A DNA stretch of 64,000 bases, from assembly GCA_019775845.1 (NCBI GenBank), contig JADQAV010000053.1:1-64000 (forward strand). The letters are read 5' to 3'. The DNA is from Myrmaecium sp. VS I D KN 1 (taxonomy: Eukaryota > Ascomycota > Dothideomycetes > Valsariales > Valsariaceae). The notes beneath the pieces were generated by a model that saw only the letters and a list, made by a program, of their open reading frames with translations, was not told where the DNA came from and made no database searches. Below are positions 1 through 10,673 of this stretch, in pieces. Each line of letters begins with the position of its first letter. The first letter of the stretch is position 1. The position numbers and the translations under genes are program-made.

Positions 1-974
1 CCCCCCCCCCCCCCCCACCTCTGCCACCTATTCACCGCTACGGAGTGGCGTCTTGCCGTTTCACCTTGCAGCGTGTGTGCGACCATCGCGCTGCCTGTTG
101 GAGGGGATGGGAAAAGGGGGAGGGGGAGGGGCGAGGAGGGAGAGGAAGGGCGGGTGGTTTGTCTCACCTCATGCGAGACGGTGTTGACGGATGCGGTGCT
201 CTCTGGTGAGGGCGCACGTATGGTGGTTATTTTACTTGCTCGGTGGTGGGAAGGGAAGAAAGTTTGTATTGTACGTACCGTAGTATTTTTGACTGCACCG
301 TTGGCATGCGCATACGAGTACGGGTAGGTAGTGGGTGGGCGATGCCGTAGGAGGTGAGTGAGTTTTTGACTACAGTCAGCAAAGTCAGCATCAGTCATGG
401 TAACTAGCTTTGCTGAGAGGAAGCTTTGGAAGAGGTATGGAAGCATGGAAGCATCAAAGAAGCAAAATGCTACATACAGAAGCATCTATTAGACCTATAG
501 ACCTTGCTTGCTATTCATTTCGTGGGATTCTATACTATAAAAATCACGACTGTAGTAAATATGACACACGATAATCATCAGGGGGAGATCTCACAGAAGA
601 GACGGGAGAAAGATGGTTTTGCGGGGCGGACCAGGCAACCAGGGAAGCCGTGCACGGGATTTCCAACCGGTACGGTTCGCTTCCATTTTTAACGGGCGCC
701 CTAGCATGCCCCGATTCGTCACCGCGCCAGGGTTCCCCTTGCCGCCCCTTTGTTGCGTTGCGCCATGCCCGAGCCGAGTCAAATGCCCATAAAGACCACC
801 TGTCCTCTCGCCCTTCCTTCACCAGCTCGAGCCTTCCTCCCCCATCTCGACCGACACTCATTCAACCCACCCGACCTTTCCCTAGGGACCTCCGACCGAC
901 CCAACCCACTTCTTCTCCATCGGCCCTTTCACCTGTCCCCCCCACCTTTCCATCTCCCTTCACCGTCTCCATGC
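1..974. other. Left edge and hacA 5' region
   Basis: No independent gene is supported. The window opens with a run of 16 C. A TATA-like stretch (ctataaaaatc) lies near 534-546. The last 200 bases are strongly pyrimidine-rich, as in a fungal leader. Several ATGs precede the likely hacA start, including a 28-codon upstream ORF at 706-792. Confidence 0.6.
706..792 (+). promoter_or_regulatory. Candidate upstream ORF in the hacA leader
   Basis: An ATG at 706 opens a 28-codon frame closed by TAA at 790-792, entirely upstream of the preferred hacA start at 975. A second upstream ATG at 971 overlaps the main start in another frame and ends at 1024. hacA leaders in Aspergillus are known to carry an inhibitory upstream ORF. 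That this one is transcribed is inferred, because the transcription start cannot be read from sequence. Confidence 0.4.
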
Positions 975-2095
975 ATGGCTTCACCTCCTGTTATGGATCA
1001 TTACCTCGCCATCCCCTCGCTTGAAGCGCTTGACGATTCTCTCGCGTCTTCCTTCATGGATCCGGCAGCTACCATCAAGATGGAGGATGTCTACGCTCCT
1101 TCAGTCTCACCGGCGCCACAATCCATGTCTGGTGCCGCCGCCGGTTCGATATCACTGCCTGCCTCATCTCCATCAGCAACACCTTCCACACAACAACCAC
1201 AACCCTCATCACAGTCGCGGTCAGCATCATCACCAACACCAGCGGCGACAAATACGGGGTCGACGTCGGAAGCGAAGCCGGTGAAGAAGCGCAAGTCCTG
1301 GGGTCAAATCCTTCCCGAACCGAAGACGAACCTTCCTCCTCGGAAACGCGCCAAGACGGAAGACGAAAAGGAGCAACGACGCATCGAGCGTGTCAAGCGC
1401 AACCGCCTTGCCGCGCACAACTCGCGCGAGCGCAAGAGGCTCGAGGTCGAACAGCTTCAGCATGACAAGTCGGAACTGGAGAAGCAGATCGCCGCCTTCC
1501 AAGACAAGATGAGGCTGATGGAAGCCGAACTTCAGTATTTCAGAAAGCTAATGCCCGACGCCGTCGCCCGTTTCGAGCCGAACGACCTCCCGTCCCTCCC
1601 GACGATGAACCCAACACAAGCCTCGTTCCCCTCACCCGTCTCCATGGCCAGCTTGGAGCCGTTGGACTCCCCCGCCACCAGCCCTTCGGAGTCGACAACC
1701 GGACCGTCAACGCCATCCCCTATGGAGGCCGCCCATGTTAAGTTCGAGAAGACGCAACATTCTGCTGCAATGTTGTGCGACCTGCAGTGTCTCTCGAGCT
1801 TCAACATGATGATCGGTCTTCGTTCTTCGTTGATGGTTTCCCTTCTCCTGTCGAGTGTACTCTCGATCCTGGCCACGCTGAACACTCTCTGTTCGACTAC
1901 AGCAATCTATTTCCCAAATCTCCCGTCGTTCTGGACAGCCAGACCTCGTTCTTCGAGGACTCGCTCCCCAAGACGGAGCCATCGGTCTCCCTTGCCGATC
2001 CATCCTGCGACTTTCCTGATCGCTTTGGCGAAGACTGTTTCAACATGCTCGCCGACTTGCGCGCACCCGTCTGCGACGAGCCTGGCACAGCGTGA
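975..2095 (+). CDS. hacA: HacA/Hac1 bZIP transcription factor of the unfolded protein response
   Basis: The master regulator of the endoplasmic-reticulum unfolded protein response. The segment KKRKSWGQILPEPKTNLPPR followed by KRAKTEDEKEQRR, the basic region (VKRNRLAAHNSRERKR) and a leucine zipper are the HacA signature. The active protein needs removal of a 20-nt Ire1 intron (1765-1784). Joining 975-1764 to 1785-2095 gives 366 residues and changes the tail to one starting SAVSLELQHDD, as in other fungal HacA proteins. Without splicing the frame runs on to 2300. No ordinary intron is needed inside the coding part. The start is uncertain: ATGs at 765, 783, 975 and 993 are all in frame. I prefer 975 because the sequence before it looks like leader. 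The family is regulated by Ire1 splicing and by its leader. Confidence 0.9.
1765..1784 (+). other. Unconventional 20-nt Ire1-type hacA intron
   Basis: Both borders match the Ire1 loop consensus CNG|CNGN: CTG|CTGC at 1764/1765 and CTG|CAGT at 1784/1785. The 5' site lies in a perfect hairpin (7-bp stem 1755-1761 with 1769-1775, 7-nt loop). The 3' site lies in a 7-nt loop closed by GAC/GTC (1779-1781 with 1789-1791). Each cut falls after the third loop base. Removal shifts the frame and restores the conserved HacA tail. It has no GT-AG ends, so the spliceosome would not remove it. Confidence 0.92.
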
Positions 2096-2300
2096 TGAAC
2101 GCGGTCTTCCCAAGCCCTCGAAGGTTGTGAGGATGGACGGTGACGATGACACGGTGGATCCGTCGTTGGTCAATGTCCTGTCGAACCACGTGAAACACTC
2201 TCCAGTAATACCACCGAGAGTGTACAGAGGAAGTCGACGCAGGTTCTCGCAACGTCTATCGGATCTTGCACCTTCGTTGGGAACAATAAGTTGTCATTAA

Positions 2301-3457
2301 CGGAGATTTTTCGTTCGGGTCTTTGGGTGGGGATTTGTCTTTTTGATGAGTGTGTGTGTGGACCATCCTGGTTGGTGGGTTCGCGCGAGAGGGCTTTATT
2401 ACCGGGCATCAGAGGAGTCCATGGAGGGTTCAAACATACACCGGGCGTTCTTTTTTTTTTTTTCCCAGGCAAAAGGGAGCCGCCGTTTTCTTCTGAAGGA
2501 GCGGTAAATCCATACCACTTTACGACTGTCACGTTTGTTTGTTTGTTTGTTTTTTTCCCAGGGGAAGGGAAAGGGGAAAAGAAAAATAGGTTATTTAGTT
2601 TTTTTTATATAAGGGCTTCGTGCCCGTTTACTTCACTTTACTTCTTTGTTTACTGTGTGGTTGGGTCTTGAGCGTCCCCTTGTCTTTGACTTGGGCTTGC
2701 AAGTATTTTCTGTGAAATAATAGGCATACATGATGCTGTACTGGTTGGTGATGGCTGGATCCTATATCAATTCAATATAGATGTGAATATGGCGCGTGAA
2801 TATCAATGGTTTTCGTTCGAGATATACCCACAACACCATTATATCTACGTATTGGCTCTCCTGGGCTATCCTCTGCTGCTAGTTGCTCATAATAGGAAGT
2901 TCAGGCTCAATAAATATAATAGTGAATGTAAACCGCATGAAGGCCTGTGGTGATTGATCTACATGGTTCATTTATGCCTCAGGCATCCAAGCGCACCGCA
3001 CCATGCGCATCTCGAGGTTCTAGGTGTGGTTCTCCCGGCACCCCGTATTTCGAACGTCGCTCAGTAGATCTTGTCCACTGTTCATCAACCTCACCTCAGC
3101 TACAGTACCTTACGTACTGCTTTACTACCTACGTACTTCCTCCGAGTCACGCTTGTCTTTTTGACTTTGCGTGTATACGCGGGTGGAGACACGCTTTTAC
3201 TCCTCCCTCTCTCACTCTTCCGGTTTTTGTTCTCCTCCCTTTGTCTCTGTTTAGATCTCGAGGACTCGTGCCTAAGGTTCTCTTTTCCTTCCTATGCAGG
3301 AAGAGCCAGGACAAGCGGTCAACGGTCTCCTTCTTTGATCCTCTTCTTCCTTTTCTGCCCCCTGCCTCTCCTGTCTCTCTTCTAGTTTCGCTTTTTTTCG
3401 CTTTTGTTTTATATTCTACTGCTTTCTACTCCTGTGAAGGCGGAAGGCTTGCAGAAG
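2301..3457. other. Intergenic: hacA 3' end and promoter of the next gene
   Basis: T-rich runs near 2452-2465 and 2536-2560, an AT-rich stretch at 2700-2950, and a pyrimidine-rich leader from about 3170. The motif GTACCTTAC at 3105-3113 recurs in other spacers of this window. No gene is supported. Confidence 0.5.
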
Positions 3458-4183
3458 ATGCTGGATTCTGGAAGCGGGACTGCGAAGGGGTCTTCTTCTA
3501 CTTCAACTTCCACTTCTGCTGCTCCTGCTATGGCGTCGGCTCCGGCTACAGCTCCCGGTGCGGCTCCGGCACCAGCTCTGGATGGATCAGCAGCCGCACC
3601 GCCCACGGCAACGACGACGACAACAACGACGGGGGAGTGGAACGAGGCGCGCTGCCGTGAGGGGCTGGCGACGGTGGAGCGGATGATGGGGCAGGTGCGT
3701 TTCTTCTTCCTTCTTTCTTACTCCCATCTTTCTTCCCATCTCTTCCACCCACCACACGCCTTCCAAACTGACCCCCAGACCCAGATCGACTCCCTCCGCC
3801 TCGCCATCCCACACATGCTGCGACCGCTGAAGGTCGACACGGGAACGGCGGGGGTGGATGACCCCGCCACGATGATGATGACGACGATGGGCGTGCCCTC
3901 GACCGCCAACGCGAACGCGGCCCCGCCCCCGACGCCGCAGCGGGTGTTTGAGGAGTTTGGCCGTGCGGTCCGGGGTGTGGTGGAAGAGCTGGCGGCGTTT
4001 CGGAAGGAGTGGCAGGGTGAGCGGGTGCAGGTGGTTTTGGAGAGGGGGAGGGAGGGCTCGCGGGAGGGGTTGGAGGTGGGCTTTGAGGTGCCGAGGTTTG
4101 GGTGGTTGGATGGGGGGGAGGGGGTGGAGGGGGTGAAGGAGGAGGAGGAGGATGGGGATGGGGGTGGTGGGAAGGTGGAGTAG
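3458..4183 (+). CDS. Unrecognised small protein with Ala/Ser/Thr-rich N-terminus
   Basis: Two exons, 3458-3694 and 3779-4183. The 84-nt intron starts GTGCGT, ends CCAG and has an ACTGAC branch-like site just before the acceptor. Because 84 is divisible by three the frame stays open through it, but the intron translation (rich in F, L, S and H) is clearly non-protein. The product is about 213 residues: an Ala/Ser/Thr/Pro-rich stretch, a predicted helical part (WNEARCREGLATVERM, then TQIDSLRLAIPHMLRPLK), a second helical part (FEEFGRAVRGVVEELAAF) and an acidic Gly/Glu tail. I chose the first in-frame ATG at 3458, because the longer frame upstream starts only with TTG. I do not recognise the family. 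It converges on the next gene, which ends 225 bases away. Confidence 0.6.
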   Translation: MLDSGSGTAKGSSSTSTSTSAAPAMASAPATAPGAAPAPALDGSAAAPPTATTTTTTTGEWNEARCREGLATVERMMGQVRFFFLLSYSHLSSHLFHPPHAFQTDPQTQIDSLRLAIPHMLRPLKVDTGTAGVDDPATMMMTTMGVPSTANANAAPPPTPQRVFEEFGRAVRGVVEELAAFRKEWQGERVQVVLERGREGSREGLEVGFEVPRFGWLDGGEGVEGVKEEEEDGDGGGGKVE

Positions 4184-4407
4184 TCGATTGGCTGGGCTTT
4201 GGCTTGGGGGATGGGAACAGGTTCACGGCATGTGCTACTATGGCGTTCACGGGACTGATGGAGGCTGAGGCGACTGCGATTCTTACGACTCTCTCTGCCG
4301 CTCTCTATCATGGTTGGGGAAAGATCAAGAGTCTATCTATACCTCCCGGATTCCCTTCGAAACACCCCCTTCCATTTCCACCGATACAGCCAGGTTTGGC
4401 GGGTCAC

Positions 4408-5106
4408 TCAATACCCGTAATAGCACCCCCACGGATACCACGCCCAGTACGGATTGGCGAAGTGGTACGGATAGGGCTGCTGCTGCTGCTGAGGCGGTAC
4501 CGGCTGCTGCTCCCACCACTGCCCAACAACATCCCTCATCGCCTTCGGCAAAGGAAACACGCCGCCGCCACCACCACCACCACCACCACCACCACCACCA
4601 CCGACCTTCTCCTCCCACCGCACATCCGACCACGAATCCCCATCCGGCCTGCCGAACCGCCGCGTGCGGAAATCGTACTTGTGGTCGTCCGGCCGAGCGG
4701 CCCAGGGCGCGGGCTTGAGACTGCGATCTTTCTCTTCCTCCTCTCCTTCCCCTCCTTCCGCCAGACCGGCTACGCCGGCGGCGGCGAGGTGATTCCAGCG
4801 CGACCAGCGGGCGCGCGAGGGCCGGCTACGCATGATGTCGTGCGGACGGCCCATGATGGCGAGGTGGATGTCAGGACCTTGGCCGGCGAGGATGTCTTGC
4901 AGCCTGCCCAGCTTTGAGGAGCTGCCGCTGCTGCGCTTGCCGTCTTTGGGCCAGATGAGGGCGTAGTGGGGTTTGAATTTCTTCAGACGTTTGGGGGGTC
5001 CGTTGGGGTTGGGGGTGGGTTGGGTCCAGCCGCGGGCTTGGATGTGGGAGGGTGGGTTGGGACTTGGGGGGTGGGGGACGGGGGCGTAGGTGAAGGGGAT
5101 GGCCAT
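4408..5106 (-). CDS. Unrecognised Gly/Pro/Gln-rich protein
   Basis: Single-exon frame of 232 residues starting at an ATG at 5106 and ending CYYGY. The N-terminus is Pro-rich. A more ordinary central part follows (GPPKRLKKFKPHYALIWPKDG, then KLGRLQDILAGQGPDIHLAI and RWSRWNHLAAA), then an acidic stretch, a run of 14 Gly encoded by a GGT/GGC microsatellite (about 4560-4602), and an aromatic tail (QWWEQQP, Gln run, YHFANPYWAWYPWG). The central sequence looks constrained, so I accept it as a gene. It has no domain I can name. The aromatic/Gln tail resembles low-complexity RNA-binding proteins only in composition. Confidence 0.6.
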   Translation of the reverse strand: MAIPFTYAPVPHPPSPNPPSHIQARGWTQPTPNPNGPPKRLKKFKPHYALIWPKDGKRSSGSSSKLGRLQDILAGQGPDIHLAIMGRPHDIMRSRPSRARWSRWNHLAAAGVAGLAEGGEGEEEEKDRSLKPAPWAARPDDHKYDFRTRRFGRPDGDSWSDVRWEEKVGGGGGGGGGGGGGGVFPLPKAMRDVVGQWWEQQPVPPQQQQQPYPYHFANPYWAWYPWGCYYGY

Positions 5107-5957
5107 TGTGTGGTGTGGATCGTGGGGAGGAGAGTGTCTTGCTCTGGTGTGTGGAGTTTTCTTTTTTTCTCTGCTTCGGTGGCTGGAGTTTTTTGACTCG
5201 TGTGCTGATCCGGATGGTATATATGTTCGTTGATTTACCTTGGACGTTGATATCTGTTATACATTTTGGTCGTACGGGGTTGACCCGTTTGTTTTTCCTT
5301 TCCTGGACGTGAGATGTCCGCGTATGCACCGGCCGGATGTTCATCCCTTCATCCCGGCGTGTCTGCGGTTGGTCCCCTGCCTGCTACAAACGGAGAGGGG
5401 GAATCGGGTGGGATGTGATGTGTTGGTTTGCGAAGGGGGGGATGCTTTGGACGGATTGTGTATAGTCAGTCCCTCGCGAGGGAGGGTATACGAAGTTGGT
5501 TCTGGCGGGCTATGATATGCGCTTTGGATGTGAAAGCATGTTGACAGGAGGTTCTTTTGCTCCTTCTCTGTTTTTTCTTTCAATGCGGATGCCCGTGCTG
5601 GTGTTGGGAGACAAAGCGTGAGCGGTGTATCCAGGGAGGGCTCCATAGCTGGATGGCAAGTGATGTGTGGCTGGTTACAGCCAGTGAGTTGAAAACATAA
5701 CGGCCAGTTCAAGCAAACTTCCATACATTCACATTCACATTCACATTCACACCTCCTCCATTTCCTCTGTGTATTCATGTGGTGACGTCGTGCCTCACTC
5801 CCGTTCCTGCCTGGCACCGCCGACCCGAAGTTCACCCAAGAAAAGTTCCAAACACGGTGCGTTCCAACAACACCAAAGCTTCCAGCCAGCAACAACCTCC
5901 GCGCAATTCGCTCGGAGCCCCCAACCACACTCCCTCGCCGCATCCACACCGCCCGTC
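5107..5957. other. Divergent promoter region between the 4.4-kb gene and nic96
   Basis: No gene seen. It contains a short (CATTCA)n repeat near 5725-5752 just before the nic96 leader. Confidence 0.5.
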
Positions 5958-8900
5958 ATGTCGCTATTCGGAAACGCGGGCTCAGGTGCTCCTTCGGGCG
6001 GCTCGCTGTTCGGCGCCTCCGCCGCGGCCACCTCTGGACAAACGGGCAGCTCGTTGTTTGGCACTGCGGGAGCTGCCAACACCGCACAACCCCAGCAACA
6101 ACAGACGACGACGAGCCTGTTCGGCGGACTGGGGAAGCCGCCAGCCAGCGGCGGCGCACCGTCAGGGACGACGACCGGCCTGTTTGGCAATACGGGTGCC
6201 GCAAACTCCACATCGCAACCGTCGTCCACACCGAGCTTGTTTGGCAACCTGGGCGGCCCTGCTCAGGCGAACAACACTACTACCACCACAAACACGCCCA
6301 ACCTGTTTGGCACGTCGACTACGGCGGCGCCGGCGACGTCGACCGGAGGCCTGTTCGGCCGTGTCGCACCCGCTGATCAGAAGACGACGACAACGACCAC
6401 TCCGGCGACGGGCGGCGGCCTCCTCGGTGGAAGCTTGTTCGGCGCCAAACCGGCTCAGCCTGCCACCACACAGCCTGCAACGGGTGGCGGCCTTCTCGGT
6501 GGGCTGGGTGCATCGATCGCCCCATCAGCTGGCCAGCAGCAGCAGCAGCAAGCCCAGACGCTCAAGAACCCGGGGCCGCTGGAACAATCGATCAACAACG
6601 GCGGCACGCAAAATGCTTACTTCGATCATCTGCTCGAGCGAGGCAAGAAGAGGGGCGGCCAGGTCAATGGCGGCGATATCGGCTTTGGCGAGTTGCCCAG
6701 CTTGCAGCTTGGCCTGGGGGATATTGCACGGAAAGTGAGGAATCTGGGCGGTGGCGGCCCCTCCGCTCAGCAAGCTGCCGCTGGCAAGGCTCGCGATACC
6801 AAAGCGTAAGTATGCCTGCGTGGACTTGGACGGACCGTGTGTGTGTGTGTGCTAACTGAGACAGTCACTACTTGCTTGCTGCGTCGGGAGTGACGACGGG
6901 TGCCACCCTTCGCGATCTGAACGCTTTCAATGCCTCCACCGGTCTGACAACGACCCCTGCGTTGAACTTGGATACCGATATCGATGGCTACCTCGCGAAC
7001 CTGCAATCGCAGTCGACTCTTGATTTGATTGCCGAAGGTCTAGAGCAGTCCAAACGCGACTTCGATGCCTTCCTTGAAAACAATGTTCAGATGGAATGGG
7101 ATAACCAGCGACGGCGTATCTACGAACATTTCGGCTTGGTCAAGCAAGGGGACAAGGAACTGCCTGGCAGCTCCACTGCTAGTCCAGCGGCAGGCCCGCG
7201 TGGAGCCTTTGGTCGCTCCAGCCGCCGTGGTAGAACCATGGCCGCATCGACAATGGGCGCATCGATGTCATTTGGCGCGTCTGGAATGGCCCGGTCTGTC
7301 ATCGGAACGCCATCGGGCAGGGGAGTCGCAGGCTCGAACGGCTTTGGAGACTCCGTCGACAAGGCTGCGGCACCGACCCAGCCGGGACCGGAGAACAGAC
7401 TCATGCGGGAAAAGCAAGAGAAATACATGGTCAAGGTTAGGGACCTCAATCTTTCGAGGCTTCACGGCAAGCTATTCCCTGTCTTGAAGGAATTCGCCGA
7501 CGTGGAAGCCAGCTCGTCGGTTAACGATAACTCGAAACTCGTCGGTGCATACCAGGCGCTCGTCAACATCATCGGCGAGAATCCGGCCGTGGAGGACCAG
7601 TCTCACCCCGGCGCCGTCAAGGAGCGTGCCTACCGCGATGCTTACCTCGATGAGCAGCCCAGCGCGAAGGGTGGCGTGGCACTTCGTAAGCGCATCCTTG
7701 ACGGCTCGCGCCGATGGTTGGAGGAGACCTTCTTCCGGAACATCGAGGCTGCTATTGCGAAGAATCCTCAGGAGGCGCAGGTTGGTGGCATACCGTCGGT
7801 TGTCAACCAGGTCCGTGGATATATCCGGCTGCAGGCTGCCCGTAAAGAACTCAGCGTTTCGACGGAGCATCTTCAAGAAGCCATGGGCGACTTCACATGG
7901 GTCTTGATCTACTACCTTCTTCGCAGTGGCAAGGTCGACGAAGCCGCCGCTTACGTTGCCGAGAATGAGCGGATAATCAAGAGCTTCAACCGGTTCTTCC
8001 CGCAGTTCATCAAGGATTATGCCAGCAGTGAGGACCGCCGACTGAACGCTCAACGGCAGACCCAGATACAGAATCTGTATCAGCAGTATACCAGGGTATC
8101 CCCTGAAAATGCCCATGACCCGTATCTGATTGCTTGTCTGAAGATCATCGGCCGGTGTGAACTGAGCAAGCGCTCCCTGGACAAGATCAAGCAGGATGCA
8201 TACGATTGGCTATGGGTGAACTTCAGCCTTGCGAGAGAAGTCAATCGGGTGGAAGAAGTTGCGGGCGAGGCCTTTGGCCTGGAGGACATCCGGACGACCA
8301 TTGTCGACATTGGCCAGCGCCACTTCCAGGGCCCCGAGGCTGCCAGCACATACGACGTTTTCTTCCAGCTTCAGATTCTGGCGGGGTTGTTTGAATCCGC
8401 CATCAATTTCCTCTACCAGCATAACTATGTGAGCGCGGTTCACTTCGCCATCGCCCTGGACTATTACGGTCTGCTGCGCGTGTCGGACCTCAACAATTCC
8501 CCGACCGAGATCCTCTCCTACAGCATCCGCCAAAAGCCTCAGATCTGCTTCGGCCGCATGCTGGGCCACTACACCCGTGATTTCCGCGCGGCGAAGCCTG
8601 AAGCGGCGACCGATTATCTCGCGCTCATCTGTCTCAACGCCGATCTTGAGGGCAAGGCGGGCGAAGAGCAGGCGGCGATCTGCCACGAGGCTCTCCGTGA
8701 GCTGGTGCTTGAGACGCGTGAGTTTGCCGAGCTGATCGGTGACGTGGACAACAAGGGCAACTACCTGGTCGGCGCGATCGCGAAGCGATTGCCGCTCCTC
8801 AAGTTGTCCAACCAGGACGAATTCCTCAAGACGATCACGCTGCAGGCTGCCTCGGTTGCCGACGATGCGGGCCGGACGAGCGATGCTGTTTTGCTGTATC

Positions 8901-9627
8901 ATCTGGCTCGGGAGTACGAGAAGGTGGTGGAGATCCTCTGCCGTGCTCTTTCGGACGCCATCTCCGTCGACCTCGGCCAGGAACACATGAAGCTGGAACC
9001 GGTCAAGCCGCGTGGGCACACGCAGCCGGCGGCGTCGACGGAAACGAGCTTGAGCATGGCCATGACGGAGGACCCGTTCGAGCTGGCGAGCGTCTTCGCG
9101 AGCTTCTACGGCAGCAACGCGCTGTACATGAAGCACGTCAAGCAGCAGACCCGGCAGACGATGAACCTGCTCCTTGAGATCAGCAAGGCGAAGAGGGAGG
9201 TCGAGGCTGGTCGATGGGCCAACGCGCTGGACGTAGGTTTTGTTTCTTTCTTGATTATTCCCAATCCTCAACCACTAACCCTTCTTCCCCTCCGCAGATC
9301 ATCCAACACACGCACCTCCTCCCCATCGACGCGGACGGCGACGTCGGCGCCATCCGGGCCGTCGCCCAAACCTTCAACCAGCTCGCCCCCGTCATCGCCC
9401 GCAACATCGGCCCCTTGCTCCTCTGGACGATCCGCGCCTGCGCCGCCCACCGCGACGGCCTCCTCCAGTCCGCCTTCGCCGTCAACAACACCAACCGCCA
9501 GCTCGCCGACCGCATGCTCACCGTCTCCCGTGACCTCATGGTTTTTGCCGGCCTGGTGCGGTATAAGCTCCCGCCCCGCGTGTTTGAGGCGCTAGCGGCG
9601 GTCGGGGGGGAGGTGGGTGCTTATTAG
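5958..9627 (+). CDS. nic96: Nucleoporin Nic96 (Nup93 family) with an N-terminal FG-repeat region
   Basis: A structural subunit of the inner ring of the nuclear pore complex. Three exons: 5958-6805, 6865-9232 and 9298-9627, giving 1181 residues. Introns are 59 and 65 nt with GTAAGT/ACAG and GTAGGT/GCAG ends and clear CTAAC branch sites. Residues 1 to about 190 hold nine LFG motifs (SLFGNAG, GLFGNTG and similar) separated by Gly, Thr and Gln. Next come the linker with LDTDIDGYLANLQSQSTLDL and a coiled-coil segment (GLEQSKRDFDAFLENN), then the long alpha-solenoid from about residue 450 to the end (for example DFTWVLIYYLLRSGKVDEAA and FGRMLGHYTRDFRAAKPEAA), typical of Nic96/Nup93. The start MSLFG is the first ATG followed by FG motifs; an upstream in-frame extension looks like leader. 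FG repeats on Nic96 occur in some filamentous fungi but not in vertebrate Nup93. Confidence 0.93.
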
Positions 9628-10673
9628 AGAGGGTGGGGGATGGTGGGGAAGTGGTGGGTTTTCGTTTCTTCTCTTTTTCTGCTTTTTTCTTTTCCACCGC
9701 GCTCTCGGCGGGGGTTGGCTTGTGTTGGTGTTTTTATGTACTACTACTTTTACTACTTTATGATGAAGAAATTTCTTTTGGGCCCTTTGAGTGTGTTTTC
9801 CCCCCTTCCTTAATTTGTCGCCAGATGACCAAGAACAGGGACGGTGTGTGGTCACATCGATCTTCTCCTGTTTGGGCTTCTTCTTCCATCTTTCTCCCTT
9901 CCTTTACGTCGGGAGGGGTGTAGCAAAAAAAGAGAAAGGCCAATGCAGACGACATAACAGAGGTCATTCTCCTGACCGATGGTCATTTCGTCTGTGATCG
10001 CAGCGTATGGAGTAGTACATATATCTGTCATGATTAAAGTCATTCCCATCTTTGCCGTCCTCGCCGTTCCTACTCTCCTCGTCACTCTCCTCCCCACTCT
10101 CCTCTTAAATCTCAACTCAGGCCAATCTAACACCCCACACCGCCTTCCCTCCCTCGAGCCCTTGAGCGGGTAACGTCAATCCCTTTTCTCTCTGCCTTAC
10201 TGACTCCCTGAATCCGTTTCCTCATATCCCTCCCTCATTGTCTCTTGGCACCGCGGAAAATATACCCGACGCCCCAGCAGCAGCAGGTAGAAAAGGACAA
10301 GGAAGGAAAGGGGGAATGGAGATGGACAGATAGATAGTAGGATCCGTTTCTGTTTAAGATCTCGCCCGGTCCCGTTCCGTGATGGTTCCAGGAGAGAAGA
10401 CAATGATGATGATAGGGATGGGAGTATACATGTATCCATCCATCCATCCCATTTATCCGATCGGTAATAACAACGACAACAACAGTAGAAGAAGAAAGAG
10501 AAATGAAACGCCACGTGCCTTTTTTCCTTTCCCTTTTCCTTTCCCTTTTCCTTTCCCTTTTCCCTTGTCCCTTTCCATTTCCCATTCCTTTCCCTTTCCC
10601 TTTCCCCATCCCCCTCCCTCATCCTCCCTCATTCTCCCCTAACAAACCCCCGCCGCCCCCAGAACGAACCCCA
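9628..10673. other. Convergent 3' region with pyrimidine repeats
   Basis: Between the 3' ends of nic96 and the RRM gene. It holds a tandem TTTCCC/TTTTCC pyrimidine repeat around 10517-10612. Long open frames here come from that repeat and show no protein-like composition. No gene is supported. Confidence 0.5.

Noticed and set aside
750-974. Longer hacA frame beginning at 750
   Set aside because: Position 750 is a TTG, the segment is pyrimidine-rich leader-like sequence, and an upstream ORF overlaps it. The ATGs at 765 and 783 remain possible but less likely starts.
4560-4605. CCA/GGT microsatellite as a stand-alone repeat of interest
   Set aside because: It is coding (poly-Gly) within the 4408-5106 gene, and such runs are common in fungal proteins.
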